From contig OZ244867.1 in assembly GCA_965221175.1 (NCBI GenBank), positions 682,001 through 746,000 on the forward strand: DNA of 64,000 nucleotides. The letters run 5' to 3'. Made by a program: the position numbers and the translations under genes. Positions within the stretch are counted from its first letter, which is position 1; each line of letters starts with the position of its first letter. The notes beneath the pieces were generated by a model. The model did not search any database. It saw only the letters and a list, made by a program, of their open reading frames with translations, and was not told the DNA's origin. Below are positions 1 through 8,534 of this stretch, piece by piece. The DNA comes from JAJDZL01 sp965221175 (GTDB taxonomy: Bacteria > Pseudomonadota > Gammaproteobacteria > Arenicellales > JAJDZL01).

Positions 1-115
1 CACTGCTGCTGTGTTCAAGCGCTAGTGCGAGATTTGTATTTTCGGTCGAATGAACCGCTTGAACGAGTGTTCTGCCCATCCGTCCAGCTGTTCCTGAAAT
101 TGCGATACTTACCAT
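1..115 (-). CDS. dapB: 4-hydroxy-tetrahydrodipicolinate reductase, N-terminal part (cut by window edge)
   Basis: Only the first 38 codons lie in the window. The translation begins MVSIAISGTAGRMGRTL, which has the GxxGRMG dinucleotide-binding loop typical of the DapB N-terminus. DapB reduces the dipicolinate precursor in lysine and diaminopimelate synthesis in the cytoplasm. The ATG at 113-115 is taken as the start because the conserved loop follows at the usual distance. It lies 97 bases downstream of the SDR gene on the same strand and may be the tail of that operon. Any NAD(P)-binding protein could share the loop, but the RMG variant favours DapB. Confidence 0.8.
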   Translation of the reverse strand, partial: MVSIAISGTAGRMGRTLVQAVHSTENTNLALALEHSSS

Positions 116-212
116 CAGACAGTTCTTTTTTGCGCTGCAGTCAAATTTTGGTGTGGGAATTGTTCAATACTTGAAGTGAAGGTTCATAGTTCAGAACAAT
201 TATCTCAAATTA

Positions 213-923
213 TTAGATTTTCTTGCGTTTAATTACTGACTTCAAAGGTGTTGCTCTGATTTCATCAATGACAGTACCAGAGCGCGAATTGAGCATTAGT
301 GAAACTGCATTTGCCACGTCTTGTGGCTCGACAAAATTTTCTGGATCTTCACCGTGTGTAAATTCGGCGTCGCTGTAAAAATCAGTTTTGACCATTCCAG
401 GAACAACAATACCCACATGTATTCCTTTCGGCGAACATTCGTTTCTCAGTGATTTTGCAAGCCCCTGAATTGCGGATTTCGAGGCAGTGTAAACCGCACC
501 ACGTCGTCCTCCTGACAATATTGACTCGGAACTGATAAATACAATATTGCCGTTATTTTTACTTTTCATCTGCGGTAAAAATGCTCTCGCCAAAAAGATC
601 TGTCCAGTAAGGTTGGTATTTATCATTTGCTGAATCTGATCAAAAGAAAACTCTTCCAAATTACCAAATCTGCCGTAACCTGCACAAAACACGATCGATG
701 AAATTTCTGAATATTGTTCTGTTAGTTTAGGTAATTCAGTTTTCAGATTAGACAAGTCTGACAAATCAAGTGAAATGGACGTAAAATTTTCAATCTCTGG
801 ATTTCCCATTTCAACCTGTCGCCTAGAAATTCCTAATACCGCATGCCCTTCTTTTAACAATTGCTGCGCAATGGCGAATCCGATTCCGGAGCTAACTCCT
901 GTAACCAAAGTAGTACAGTTCAT
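213..923 (-). CDS. SDR family oxidoreductase
   Basis: A 236-residue short-chain dehydrogenase/reductase. The cofactor motif TGVSSGIG is at residues 8-15, and the catalytic residues are Ser131/132, Tyr145 and Lys149 (YTASK). The length is that of a classical single-domain SDR. The substrate cannot be read from the sequence. The ATG overlaps the stop codon of the upstream radical SAM gene by four bases (ATGA), so the two are probably translationally coupled. It is the last gene of the mdh-led operon before the gap to dapB. Confidence 0.85.
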   Translation of the reverse strand: MNCTTLVTGVSSGIGFAIAQQLLKEGHAVLGISRRQVEMGNPEIENFTSISLDLSDLSNLKTELPKLTEQYSEISSIVFCAGYGRFGNLEEFSFDQIQQMINTNLTGQIFLARAFLPQMKSKNNGNIVFISSESILSGGRRGAVYTASKSAIQGLAKSLRNECSPKGIHVGIVVPGMVKTDFYSDAEFTHGEDPENFVEPQDVANAVSLMLNSRSGTVIDEIRATPLKSVIKRKKI

Positions 924-1930
924 TGCGATTCACTCAAAATTTCAGCAGAGAAAATTCGTTTCTGGTCAATATATTTATTGAGTTCCTGATAACACCAGTC
1001 CTTCATTTCTGAGTCTATCTGGCCTGGGTATCTAATTTGCCCGTTTTGTTGGACAAAAGGCTGAGCGATGAATTTGTCTTTCGGGTAGAGGCGTTCAATT
1101 TTTCGATAGAAATTTCTCGGTAATCGAAACACGCCAACGCTTATGGAATGCAACAAATCCAATTGCAGATTTTCAAACAAATTTTCAAACAGGCTTTGAT
1201 ACTGGATTTTGTAATCAGATGCAAAAATCAGAGGATCAAAACGAAGTCCGATTTTCCAACCTCGTTCCTGAAGTCGTAGCATTGCCGCCAATCTCTTTTC
1301 AACTTGTGGCACTTTATGTTCCAGACTTGCAGAAATTCTATCTGGAGTCAAGCTGAATGCTACAACGACATTGGGCAGTGGCTCACAGTCAAGTAAAGAT
1401 CGTATCTGTGTGCTCTTGGTCCTGAGCTCCAGCCAACTATTGGTTCTCCAATTAACGGATTTCATTAAATATGCCACAGCTCCGACAACTGGTTCCATTG
1501 CAAGGCTGTCGCAGTCATATCCTGAAAAAAACCAGACTTGCTCCTTGTCATCATGTTTTGAAACCGTAGTTTCGATTGCAGATGAAAAATCAGCGTAGTT
1601 TACAAACACTACATGATGTGCTGACTGATACATTCCTTGCAGAAAACAGTAACGGCAGTCGTAGACGCAATTCAACATCATTGAAAAATAGTAGTTGTAT
1701 TTTCCGCCTACTCCATAGCCATTTGGTGCAGGTAAAACATGACTGTCATGTTTACGGGCCAAAATCAAAGAAAGATTCTGTTTTTGAATTCGAAAATCCT
1801 GCCCCCGACGATTGAATATCTCGGTGTATCGTCCGCATTCGATTATGTCTGCTGCCGGAAATCGACTAACGATAGTTTGCGTGAGCGGTTGCTCAAGCAC
1901 TTCTGATTCTACATAAATTGCGTTGTACAC
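920..1930 (-). CDS. SPL-family radical SAM protein
   Basis: A 336-residue protein of the spore photoproduct lyase-like radical SAM family. The iron-sulfur ligands are Cys88, Cys92 and Cys95 (CVYDCRYC, spacing Cx3CxxC), preceded by the PNGYGVGGKYNYYF stretch typical of the family. Radical SAM enzymes cleave S-adenosylmethionine to methionine and a 5'-deoxyadenosyl radical. True SPL repairs UV spore photoproduct in Firmicutes, but Gram-negative relatives are mostly uncharacterised and this host should not sporulate. Repair of thymine dimers is therefore only a possibility. It sits between a nucleosidase-like gene (9 bases away) and the SDR gene (4-base overlap). Confidence 0.85.
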   Translation of the reverse strand: MYNAIYVESEVLEQPLTQTIVSRFPAADIIECGRYTEIFNRRGQDFRIQKQNLSLILARKHDSHVLPAPNGYGVGGKYNYYFSMMLNCVYDCRYCFLQGMYQSAHHVVFVNYADFSSAIETTVSKHDDKEQVWFFSGYDCDSLAMEPVVGAVAYLMKSVNWRTNSWLELRTKSTQIRSLLDCEPLPNVVVAFSLTPDRISASLEHKVPQVEKRLAAMLRLQERGWKIGLRFDPLIFASDYKIQYQSLFENLFENLQLDLLHSISVGVFRLPRNFYRKIERLYPKDKFIAQPFVQQNGQIRYPGQIDSEMKDWCYQELNKYIDQKRIFSAEILSESQ

Positions 1931-1939
1931 AGTACCAGC

Positions 1940-2761
1940 CTACGATTTCCAACATGTATCTAACTTGTTCCCAATGACCTGCATAACAGCTTTGGAATCC
2001 ATACAGTGCCGAACAGAATTCGATTCTACTGTAACGTCTATATCCAAGACTTTACATTTACGCAATAGCCGATTCAGCAAGTGACGCTGGGTTACTGAAA
2101 ACTTCCAGCGTTCGAGAAATGGTTCAGATAAATTACATTTTGATTCACGAGTCGAAAGGGATTCGGACAAGTTCTGAAGAATGTGACAGATTTGTTCAAT
2201 TGCGTGAACCTGAGTGTTGATTAAGTTAGAAACGTCTTGCCGTGTCAATGAAAGCGTAGATTTGTCTTTATTATCTGAAACAACTTTGTAGCAATGTACG
2301 ATTTCCACTGTCGATTGCTTGACAGCTGCCGAATAGAACCCAAACGCTTCCATGTCATATCCAGTATCCTCCAGATACTGGGATTCAACTTCATCGACTG
2401 TAGTGACTTTTCCAGTAGTGCAATTGAATTCACGGATAACTGGAGGATAATGCATTTTGCCAGTCGACCGATCTTCAATGACATTGGCCAGATAACCTTC
2501 CCCTACACTGCGTGATCCGTGACCTGCAATTCCAATGTTTAACCATGCTGTAGCATTGTCGAACTGCTGAAAATCTGCTAGGAAGTCAACGGAATTTCTG
2601 GAGTTTTCCTTTCCTATACCACTGACGACTAATGTCAGACGGTTATTTCTATAAATTGGAAAGTGTGTGCTATGAGATTTTTGTTTCTTTAACTGAAAGT
2701 GATGAATCAGTGGATAAGCCTCAGATTTCAGAGCAACTACCAGATTGACCTGTGAAGACAT
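1940..2761 (-). CDS. MTA/SAH nucleosidase-like (PNP/UDP phosphorylase superfamily) protein
   Basis: A 273-residue protein. Residues 6-190 follow the 5'-methylthioadenosine/SAH nucleosidase pattern: Glu14 near the N-terminus, the phosphate-site-like NIGIAGHG loop at 75-82, the ribose-binding DMEA at 136-139, and Ser162-Asp163 at the base-protonating site. All the residues usually needed for cleaving an adenosine-type nucleoside appear to be present. The last 80 or so residues are charged and do not match the core fold. It lies 9 bases before the radical SAM gene, so a role in removing 5'-deoxyadenosine or another nucleoside made by that enzyme is a reasonable inference. Activity and substrate are unproven. 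Confidence 0.7.
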   Translation of the reverse strand: MSSQVNLVVALKSEAYPLIHHFQLKKQKSHSTHFPIYRNNRLTLVVSGIGKENSRNSVDFLADFQQFDNATAWLNIGIAGHGSRSVGEGYLANVIEDRSTGKMHYPPVIREFNCTTGKVTTVDEVESQYLEDTGYDMEAFGFYSAAVKQSTVEIVHCYKVVSDNKDKSTLSLTRQDVSNLINTQVHAIEQICHILQNLSESLSTRESKCNLSEPFLERWKFSVTQRHLLNRLLRKCKVLDIDVTVESNSVRHCMDSKAVMQVIGNKLDTCWKS

Positions 2762-2764
2762 TCC

Positions 2765-3601
2765 CTAGACCTTTTCCAGGGTAAGGAAGCGAGAAAGTAT
2801 TGACTCATAAATTAGCACTTCTGCTGAATTTCCCCGCTTACGAGCTCCATTGAGATATATCTGAATCTTCTCGACAAGCAATTCAATTACCTTGTTCTGA
2901 TTTGCAAGTCCAAACTGGTTTGATTCCAGCAATTTGATCAGGGATGAAATTCGATAGCGATCCATAGCTGGATACGCTTTAGACAGTTGATCGATGTGCC
3001 CGCCATATTTCACGACAAGTTGTTCACTTACAAAGCCAACTGGAAATTTTAGGGTGATTCTAAGCCACAAATCGTAATCTTCGCATACTGGCAGATTTTC
3101 ATCAAAATTTCCTACCTCGTGGAATATCTTGCGATTGATCACGACAGCAGACGGAGATACAACACACAATGGCAGACAATGCAGGAATATCCATCCTTCA
3201 CTTTTAGCGTGCTTGACTTTCGGGTTTACTCGAACGCCATTGCGAATCCAGATTTCGTCACAATGACAAATCTGAAATTCAGAATTTTCGCTCAACCACA
3301 AAGCTTGTTTTTCGAGTTTTTCTGGGTGCCATTCATCATCAGAATCAAGAAAGGCGACCCAGTCACTCCTGCAGTTGACGATGCCTTTGTTTCTGGCTGC
3401 ACTGACACCTTGATGCTCTTGCCGAATGACTGTGACCTGCGGGTATTCCGATTGAAGCATGTCACCGGTTCCGTCAGTAGAACCATCATCGACAACAACA
3501 ACCTGACTGGCCAGATAGGATTGGTTTAGAACTGACTCCAGTGCTCGACGAATTAGAGATTTTCGGTTGTAAACCGGAATGACGACCGAGAACTCTATCA
3601 C
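2765..3601 (-). CDS. Glycosyltransferase family 2 protein
   Basis: A 278-residue GT-A fold glycosyltransferase. The N-terminus has SVVIPVYNR at 5-13, the nucleotide-binding DDG at 38-40, and the metal-binding DSDD at 86-89. There are no transmembrane segments, so it should be a soluble or membrane-associated sugar transferase acting on a nucleotide-sugar donor. The acceptor is unknown; cell-surface polysaccharide is the usual target of this family. It starts 1 base after the mdh stop codon and ends 3 bases before the nucleosidase-like gene, which places it firmly in the mdh operon. Confidence 0.85.
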   Translation of the reverse strand: MIEFSVVIPVYNRKSLIRRALESVLNQSYLASQVVVVDDGSTDGTGDMLQSEYPQVTVIRQEHQGVSAARNKGIVNCRSDWVAFLDSDDEWHPEKLEKQALWLSENSEFQICHCDEIWIRNGVRVNPKVKHAKSEGWIFLHCLPLCVVSPSAVVINRKIFHEVGNFDENLPVCEDYDLWLRITLKFPVGFVSEQLVVKYGGHIDQLSKAYPAMDRYRISSLIKLLESNQFGLANQNKVIELLVEKIQIYLNGARKRGNSAEVLIYESILSRFLTLEKV

Positions 3602-3602
3602 C

Positions 3603-4580
3603 TTAGAGCAAATCTCGTATTGCGTCGCGTTCTTCGATCAACTCATTCTCCGTAATTTTCATCTTTTCTTTACTGTATGCGTTAATCTCAAGACCTTGAA
3701 CGATTTCATATCCGCCATTTCGACATATTACTGGATAGGAGTAAATCAAACCTGAAGAAATTCCATATGAGCCATCGCTTGATATTGCCATACTTGTCCA
3801 ATCTCCATCCTGCGTGCCTTGCATCCAAGTTCGAATATGATCAATTGCTGATGACCCGGCCGAAGCCGCACTAGATAATCCCCTCGCAGCGATGATTTCT
3901 GCTCCTCTCTTTTGGACGGTCGGAATGAAACTTGAATCCATCCACTCTTGTCCAACTTTATCCAGTGCTGATTCGCCATCAACCGTTGCATGATGAAGAT
4001 CAGGATATTGTGTTGCCGAATGGTTTCCCCAGATTGATACTCGGCGAACAGATGATGCAGGCTTTCCGGTTTTAGATGCAAGTTGACTGATTGCGCGATT
4101 ATGATCAAGGCGGGTCATTGCCGTAATCTGTGAAGCATCCAAACGTCGAACCTTACTTGCTGTAATCAATGCGTTTGTATTTGCAGGGTTTCCAACAACC
4201 AATACTCGAACATCTTGGCTCGCGTTTTCATCCAGTACAGTTCCTTGTGCAGTAAATATCGCTGCATTGGCTTGCAACAAGTCTTTTCTTTCCATTCCAG
4301 GACCGCGAGGGCGAGCTCCCACCATGAGCACAAATTCTGCATCTCCAAATGCAATTTCTGCGTTGTCTGTAGCAATAATATTTGTAAGTGTTGGAAATGC
4401 ACAATCTTCAAGCTCCATTGCCACGCCGGAAAGTGCGTCCATTGCCGGGGGAATGTCAAGTAACTGAAGTGTTACAGGCTGATCTGCTCCCAACATATCT
4501 CCCGAGGCGATACGAAATAGCAGGCTGTAGCTTATCTGCCCTGCGGCACCTGTTACTGTTACTCTAACTGTGTTCTTCAT
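3603..4580 (-). CDS. mdh: Malate dehydrogenase (cytosolic type)
   Basis: A 325-residue NAD-dependent malate dehydrogenase that interconverts malate and oxaloacetate in the TCA cycle. The dinucleotide motif GAAGQISYSL is near residue 11. The substrate-binding mobile loop is GARPRGPGMERKDLL, and the catalytic histidine is in WGNHSATQYPD. The sequence is of the cytosolic type found in Burkholderia and many marine gammaproteobacteria, not the Escherichia type. A strong ribosome-binding site (AAGGAG) lies just before the ATG. It is the first gene of a five-gene operon whose other members have no obvious link to the TCA cycle. Confidence 0.95.
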   Translation of the reverse strand: MKNTVRVTVTGAAGQISYSLLFRIASGDMLGADQPVTLQLLDIPPAMDALSGVAMELEDCAFPTLTNIIATDNAEIAFGDAEFVLMVGARPRGPGMERKDLLQANAAIFTAQGTVLDENASQDVRVLVVGNPANTNALITASKVRRLDASQITAMTRLDHNRAISQLASKTGKPASSVRRVSIWGNHSATQYPDLHHATVDGESALDKVGQEWMDSSFIPTVQKRGAEIIAARGLSSAASAGSSAIDHIRTWMQGTQDGDWTSMAISSDGSYGISSGLIYSYPVICRNGGYEIVQGLEINAYSKEKMKITENELIEERDAIRDLL

Positions 4581-5007
4581 GAATTTCTCCTTTCCGAAAT
4601 CCTGATTTGCAAAATAAAAGATCTAGGCTATTTATGTGAATTTTTTATTTACAAGTCAAAGTTTATGAATCTGATCATCTTTTGATGCTTGTTTGTCTGT
4701 ACTTCGATTCTTCTTCAATAGTTGGACAATCTTTTTCATCTTTGTCGCGAATCCCGTGAATTCGATGTGCTACGGTTGGAATTGCCAAAGTGGATTGACT
4801 GTCATAATCTTTGTTGTTGTGTGCAGTTGGTTGACATCATTTGTCAAGCTGGAAAACTAGCCTGAATTAAGGTTACTGAAATGATTTGGCCATTAATTAA
4901 AGTTAAACCAGTGGTTTCAACATAACCTACAACCGATTGATAAATATCGAGAATTTCTTTCTCCATAGTATAAGCTTTATTCATATATCTATCAGATTGA
5001 AATCCAT
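4581..5007. other. Intergenic region between the DUF924 gene and mdh
   Basis: This 427-base, AT-rich stretch holds the possible mdh promoter and a short inverted repeat (TTGACA, five bases, TGTCAA) around 4831. On the minus strand a 40-codon open frame runs from 4966 to 4844, beginning MEKEILDIYQ. It has no ribosome-binding site and no family I recognise. I see no tRNA, strong terminator or riboswitch here. Confidence 0.6.
4631..4659 (-). promoter_or_regulatory. Possible sigma-70 promoter of the mdh operon
   Basis: On the minus strand TTGACT (4654-4659) and CATAAA (4631-4636) are separated by 17 bases, about 50 bases before the mdh start. The -35 box matches the consensus at five of six positions and the -10 box at four. 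The position and spacing are right, but the -10 box is weak. Confidence 0.4.
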
Positions 5008-5631
5008 TTACTGCTTTTTTGATTGGCCGAAAGTTTCTGCCCCTGATGCCAAATATTCTAGTTCGGTCTTGGTTGAAGGGCGATCCAAAATGTCATTGCG
5101 ATGAGGAAATCGTCCGAATTTCTCAATGATTTCCTTATGCAGATTTGCATAAACCAAAGAGTCCTCAGCGCCATCTTTGTGAATCGGATTGTCAGCAACA
5201 CGAATTAACTGTTGAAACATTCGTACCGATAAATTTTGAATCTCCAAATCTTCCGCATGCTGCAACGGCATATAGACAAACAACCTCTCAGCAAATGACA
5301 ATGACTCATGCATTCCTGTATCAATGGCCTTTAAAGTCAAACCTAAAGCTTCACTGTCATACGCGAATGCTTGAGGTGTGCCGCGATAGATATTTCTAGG
5401 GAATTGATCCAGGATTATGATAAAAGCCAATGTGCTTTTCGGGTTTTCTTCCAATTGTGACCTGCGACTACTGGCTGCGAGTTGAAGATAGGATTCGAAG
5501 CGGTCTCTAATTTCTTCATCAAATGATTCTGAACTCATAAACCACAATTCGTTACGTTTTTGGTAGCTTTCTATGCATTCCACGCTGTCAGCAAACCAGA
5601 AATCCAGGACATTTTTCACATTAATCTTCAT
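5008..5631 (-). CDS. DUF924 family protein
   Basis: A 207-residue protein with the DUF924 signatures: VLDFWF near the N-terminus, LDQFPRNIYRGTPQAFA in the middle, YMPLQHAEDLEIQN, and FGRFPHRNDIL near the C-terminus. The family is soluble and helical, and its function is not established. I chose the ATG at 5629-5631 because GGAG lies a few bases upstream and the conserved VLDFWF follows within ten residues. An in-frame start 57 bases further upstream would overlap the SAM hydrolase gene and has no supporting signal. It is probably co-transcribed with that gene, 17 bases upstream. Confidence 0.8.
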   Translation of the reverse strand: MKINVKNVLDFWFADSVECIESYQKRNELWFMSSESFDEEIRDRFESYLQLAASSRRSQLEENPKSTLAFIIILDQFPRNIYRGTPQAFAYDSEALGLTLKAIDTGMHESLSFAERLFVYMPLQHAEDLEIQNLSVRMFQQLIRVADNPIHKDGAEDSLVYANLHKEIIEKFGRFPHRNDILDRPSTKTELEYLASGAETFGQSKKQ

Positions 5632-5648
5632 ATTGACTCCATAAACAA

Positions 5649-6383
5649 TCATTGCATACACATCGGCGTTCCAATCGCAATCTTGCACATATCTGCGATG
5701 GATGCTTGATTAGCAGCAATTTCCACTAAACCAATAGAATTGATGTACCAAAACCCCTGACCAATCGCTACATCAGAAAATTTATCTGCGTAACTAAAAT
5801 CAGTATTACGGATGGTCACTGTATTTGACAATTGTATGGAACTTCCTGAAACTCCTGTCATACAATTTCCAAAACTGTCAATATAAACTATCTCTTGTAG
5901 TTCAAGCGGCCAGTTTCGGCTGTACATGAGAGATTGTGATTGATCAAATATTTCCACCTGCAAACTGGCTTCATCCTGTGCTAGTTTGGCCGCAGCTGGA
6001 GCGAATATGTCTCTGCCATGAAACGTAGTGGATGAATTTGCGTCTATTTCCGCAATTCGATAAATTGTCGGTACTTCATTTGTAGAAAGCAGTATTCGAG
6101 AGAAAATTCCATTGTCTGGACCTACGTGCCATCTCATTCCTATTTTGAAACAAATAGGCTGTCGTTCACTGCCTACACTAGGATCAACGATGCCGAGTAT
6201 CACTGAAGACGGAGGATAGTGCGCAACAAGAGCGTTCAGCAAGTAAGCAGAACTGCGTACATCAAATGCCGGTAAATCGTCTATTGCATTAATCACAGTC
6301 ACACTACTGTCGATCGAAGCAATTCGAGCACATACCTGACTGGTATACATCGAACTCTTATAGTCAGTGCATAAAATGATCAT
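5649..6383 (-). CDS. SAM hydrolase (SAM hydroxide adenosyltransferase, DUF62 family)
   Basis: A 244-residue member of the family that includes the SAM-dependent chlorinase and fluorinase. Bacterial housekeeping members hydrolyse S-adenosylmethionine to adenosine and methionine. Visible features are the N-terminal TDY, the VDPSVGSERQ loop and the HVGPDNGIFS motif of the two-domain fold. No halogenase function is implied: most members with no halogenated-metabolite context are hydrolases. The gene lies downstream of rplQ on the same strand after a 76-base gap and precedes the DUF924 gene. Confidence 0.8.
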   Translation of the reverse strand: MIILCTDYKSSMYTSQVCARIASIDSSVTVINAIDDLPAFDVRSSAYLLNALVAHYPPSSVILGIVDPSVGSERQPICFKIGMRWHVGPDNGIFSRILLSTNEVPTIYRIAEIDANSSTTFHGRDIFAPAAAKLAQDEASLQVEIFDQSQSLMYSRNWPLELQEIVYIDSFGNCMTGVSGSSIQLSNTVTIRNTDFSYADKFSDVAIGQGFWYINSIGLVEIAANQASIADMCKIAIGTPMCMQ

Positions 6384-6459
6384 GCAGGTGTGAAATGAAC
6401 GTTAGGGACAGATACGGAATTATGCCCTGGTTCATTCAATAGTAGAATTTGTAACTTGG

Positions 6460-6840
6460 CTATTCCTCTTCTGCCCAAATTACGTCTGAATCGACCAGCT
6501 GTACATATGCCATAGGAGCTGCATCTCCGGTACGGTGTCCGCACTTTAGAATACGGGTATATCCACCCGGTCGTGCACGATAGCGTTCACCTAGCGTGTC
6601 AAAAAGCTTTTGAACCATTTCATAGTCACGCAATCTTGCGAATGCAAGTCGTCGATTCGCGACAGAAGGATTCTTAGCAAGTGTGATCAACGGTTCAGCG
6701 AAACGTCTTAGCTCTTTCGCTTTCGGTACTGTAGTCCTAATCTGTTCATGACGAAACAGCGATGCAGCCATGTTCCTCATCATCGCAGAGCGATGACTGG
6801 AAGTTCTGTTCAAATGTCGTCCCGATTTGCGATGTCGCAC
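6460..6840 (-). CDS. rplQ: 50S ribosomal protein L17
   Basis: A 126-residue L17 beginning MRHRKSGRHLNRTSSHR, the conserved N-terminus of the family. It is the last gene of the alpha operon and lies 6 bases after rpoA. Downstream, between 6384 and 6459, the minus strand can form an imperfect stem (AATGAAC with GTTCATT and CAGGG with CCCT) with a large loop and no U-run. I do not call that a terminator. Confidence 0.97.
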   Translation of the reverse strand: MRHRKSGRHLNRTSSHRSAMMRNMAASLFRHEQIRTTVPKAKELRRFAEPLITLAKNPSVANRRLAFARLRDYEMVQKLFDTLGERYRARPGGYTRILKCGHRTGDAAPMAYVQLVDSDVIWAEEE

Positions 6841-6846
6841 GACTAC

Positions 6847-7857
6847 TTACTCCCCTAATCTATCCAGTTCTGAAACTTCTCGGCGCAACTGCATTGGTGG
6901 CCAATGTTCAAGTACTTGTCCAAGCGAAAGGCCCTGACCTGCCAATACATCCTTAATCTCTGTCAGTGATTTCTTACCAAGATTCGGGGTTTTCAACAAA
7001 TCAGCTTCGGTCTTCTGAACAAGGTCGCCGACATAATGAATTTTTTCCGCCTTCAGGCAATTCGCCGATCGCACAGTAAGTTCAAGCTCATCTAGTGGCG
7101 CCAGTAGTTTTCTATCAAATTGAGGCTCCTCTTCAACTTCAAATACCTCGACAGTTTCTTCGAGGTCAGCGAATACACTGGTCTGTGTATGTAGAATTGT
7201 GGCAGCATAGCGAACCGCATCCATAGGATCAATCGTGCCATTTGTTTCGATATTCAAAATCAATTTATCCAAATCGGTTCTTTTTTCGACACGTGCATTC
7301 TCAACCAGATATGACACTCGGCGAATAGGCGTGTAGTACGCATCAACCTTCATCTCTCCAATGGTGGTCGAAGAACTTGTGGCATCTGTATCAATTAATC
7401 GGTATCCACGTCCGCGAGTTACTCTCATATCCATTGACAAGGTTGCACCTTCGAGCAAGTGTGCAATGACGAAATCTTCGTCTACAATTTCGACATCATG
7501 CGTTAGTTCGATGTCCGCTGCAGTGACTACACAAGGGCCTTCTTTTCTCAACCTAAGTACTACTTCATCTCGTTCCTTGCCGACTATGCTGATTGCCAGA
7601 TTTTTAAGGTTCATCAATATTTCGATGACTTCCTCACGAACGCCTTCAAGTACTGTAAATTCATGCAGAGCCCCCTCAATCTGCACCTCGGTTATTGCGG
7701 CTCCCGGCATAGATGACAGAAGAATGCGTCTAAGGGCATTCCCCATAGTGTGCCCGAATCCCCTTTCTAGAGGTTCGAGTGTAATTTTGGCACGCTTGTT
7801 GTCGATTTGATCGACAGAAATACTGCGAGGAGTGAGAAAATCAAAAGTGTCGTACAT
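6847..7857 (-). CDS. rpoA: RNA polymerase alpha subunit
   Basis: A 336-residue alpha subunit. The N-terminal assembly domain spans about residues 1-235 and includes FGHTMGNALRRILLSS, the dimer-forming helix. After a linker, the C-terminal domain (about 250-330) carries RSANCLKAEKI, the UP-element and activator-binding helix, and the NLGKKSLTEI helix-hairpin-helix. It lies in its usual place in the alpha operon, after rpsD and before rplQ. Confidence 0.98.
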   Translation of the reverse strand: MYDTFDFLTPRSISVDQIDNKRAKITLEPLERGFGHTMGNALRRILLSSMPGAAITEVQIEGALHEFTVLEGVREEVIEILMNLKNLAISIVGKERDEVVLRLRKEGPCVVTAADIELTHDVEIVDEDFVIAHLLEGATLSMDMRVTRGRGYRLIDTDATSSSTTIGEMKVDAYYTPIRRVSYLVENARVEKRTDLDKLILNIETNGTIDPMDAVRYAATILHTQTSVFADLEETVEVFEVEEEPQFDRKLLAPLDELELTVRSANCLKAEKIHYVGDLVQKTEADLLKTPNLGKKSLTEIKDVLAGQGLSLGQVLEHWPPMQLRREVSELDRLGE

Positions 7858-7891
7858 GAATTTCCTTTGTAAGTTCCTTATTCAATGCTAA

Positions 7892-8521
7892 TTATTTGGA
7901 GTAGTAACCGATAACCAACGTTTCGTTGATTTCACTCGGCAGTTCACTTCGTTCCGGTAAAGCCTTGTAGATTCCGCGAAAATTGGCTACATCAACTTCA
8001 ATCCATTGTGGAAAGCCGAGTCTGTCAGCAATATCGAGTGAAAAAATCACTCGTTCCTGATTACGGCTTTTTTGACGAATTTGCACTACATCCCCTGGCT
8101 TTACTTCATAAGAAGGAATGTTGACACGTTTGTTGTTGACTTCTATCGAGTTGTGATTCACCAATTGACGTGATTCCGCCCGGGTCACGCCAAATCCCAT
8201 TCGATATACCACATTGTCCAATCGTGACTCCAATATCTGAAGCAGATTGACACCCGTTGATCCCTGTCTTCTGGAAGCTTCCTTAAAATGTCGACGAAAT
8301 TGCTTTTCAAGTACTCCATATGTTCTTCGGAGTTTCTGTTTTTCACGCAACAGACGACCAAAGACAGTCACTCTGGCACGCCGAGAAGTCACTTTTTGTC
8401 CAGGGAGCTTTTCAAATCGACACTTGTCGGAAATTGATCTAAAATCACCACGGCGTTTCAATCCAAGATCGGATTGTTCGCGCCTTGCAAGTTTACATGT
8501 CGGTCCGGTATATCTAGCCAT
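7892..8521 (-). CDS. rpsD: 30S ribosomal protein S4
   Basis: A 209-residue S4, a primary 16S rRNA-binding protein. The S4 RNA-binding domain follows SRLDNVVYRMGFGVTRAESRQ. The N-terminus has single cysteines at residues 9 and 34 and lacks the four-cysteine zinc knuckle of the C+ form. In Escherichia S4 represses the alpha operon by binding near rpsM; I did not find a clear pseudoknot here. Confidence 0.97.
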   Translation of the reverse strand: MARYTGPTCKLARREQSDLGLKRRGDFRSISDKCRFEKLPGQKVTSRRARVTVFGRLLREKQKLRRTYGVLEKQFRRHFKEASRRQGSTGVNLLQILESRLDNVVYRMGFGVTRAESRQLVNHNSIEVNNKRVNIPSYEVKPGDVVQIRQKSRNQERVIFSLDIADRLGFPQWIEVDVANFRGIYKALPERSELPSEINETLVIGYYSK

Positions 8522-8534
8522 ATTTCAGTTCCGG

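Noticed and set aside
5632..5688. Upstream extension of the DUF924 gene (19 more codons)
   Set aside because: It would overlap the SAM hydrolase gene, has no ribosome-binding site, and the added residues are not part of the family pattern.
5649..6383. SAM hydrolase gene as a halogenase (chlorinase or fluorinase)
   Set aside because: There is no halometabolite gene context, and housekeeping members of the family are hydrolases. Sequence alone does not support a halogenase call.
6384..6459. Imperfect inverted repeat after rplQ
   Set aside because: The stem is interrupted, the loop is large and no U-run follows, so it does not qualify as a terminator.
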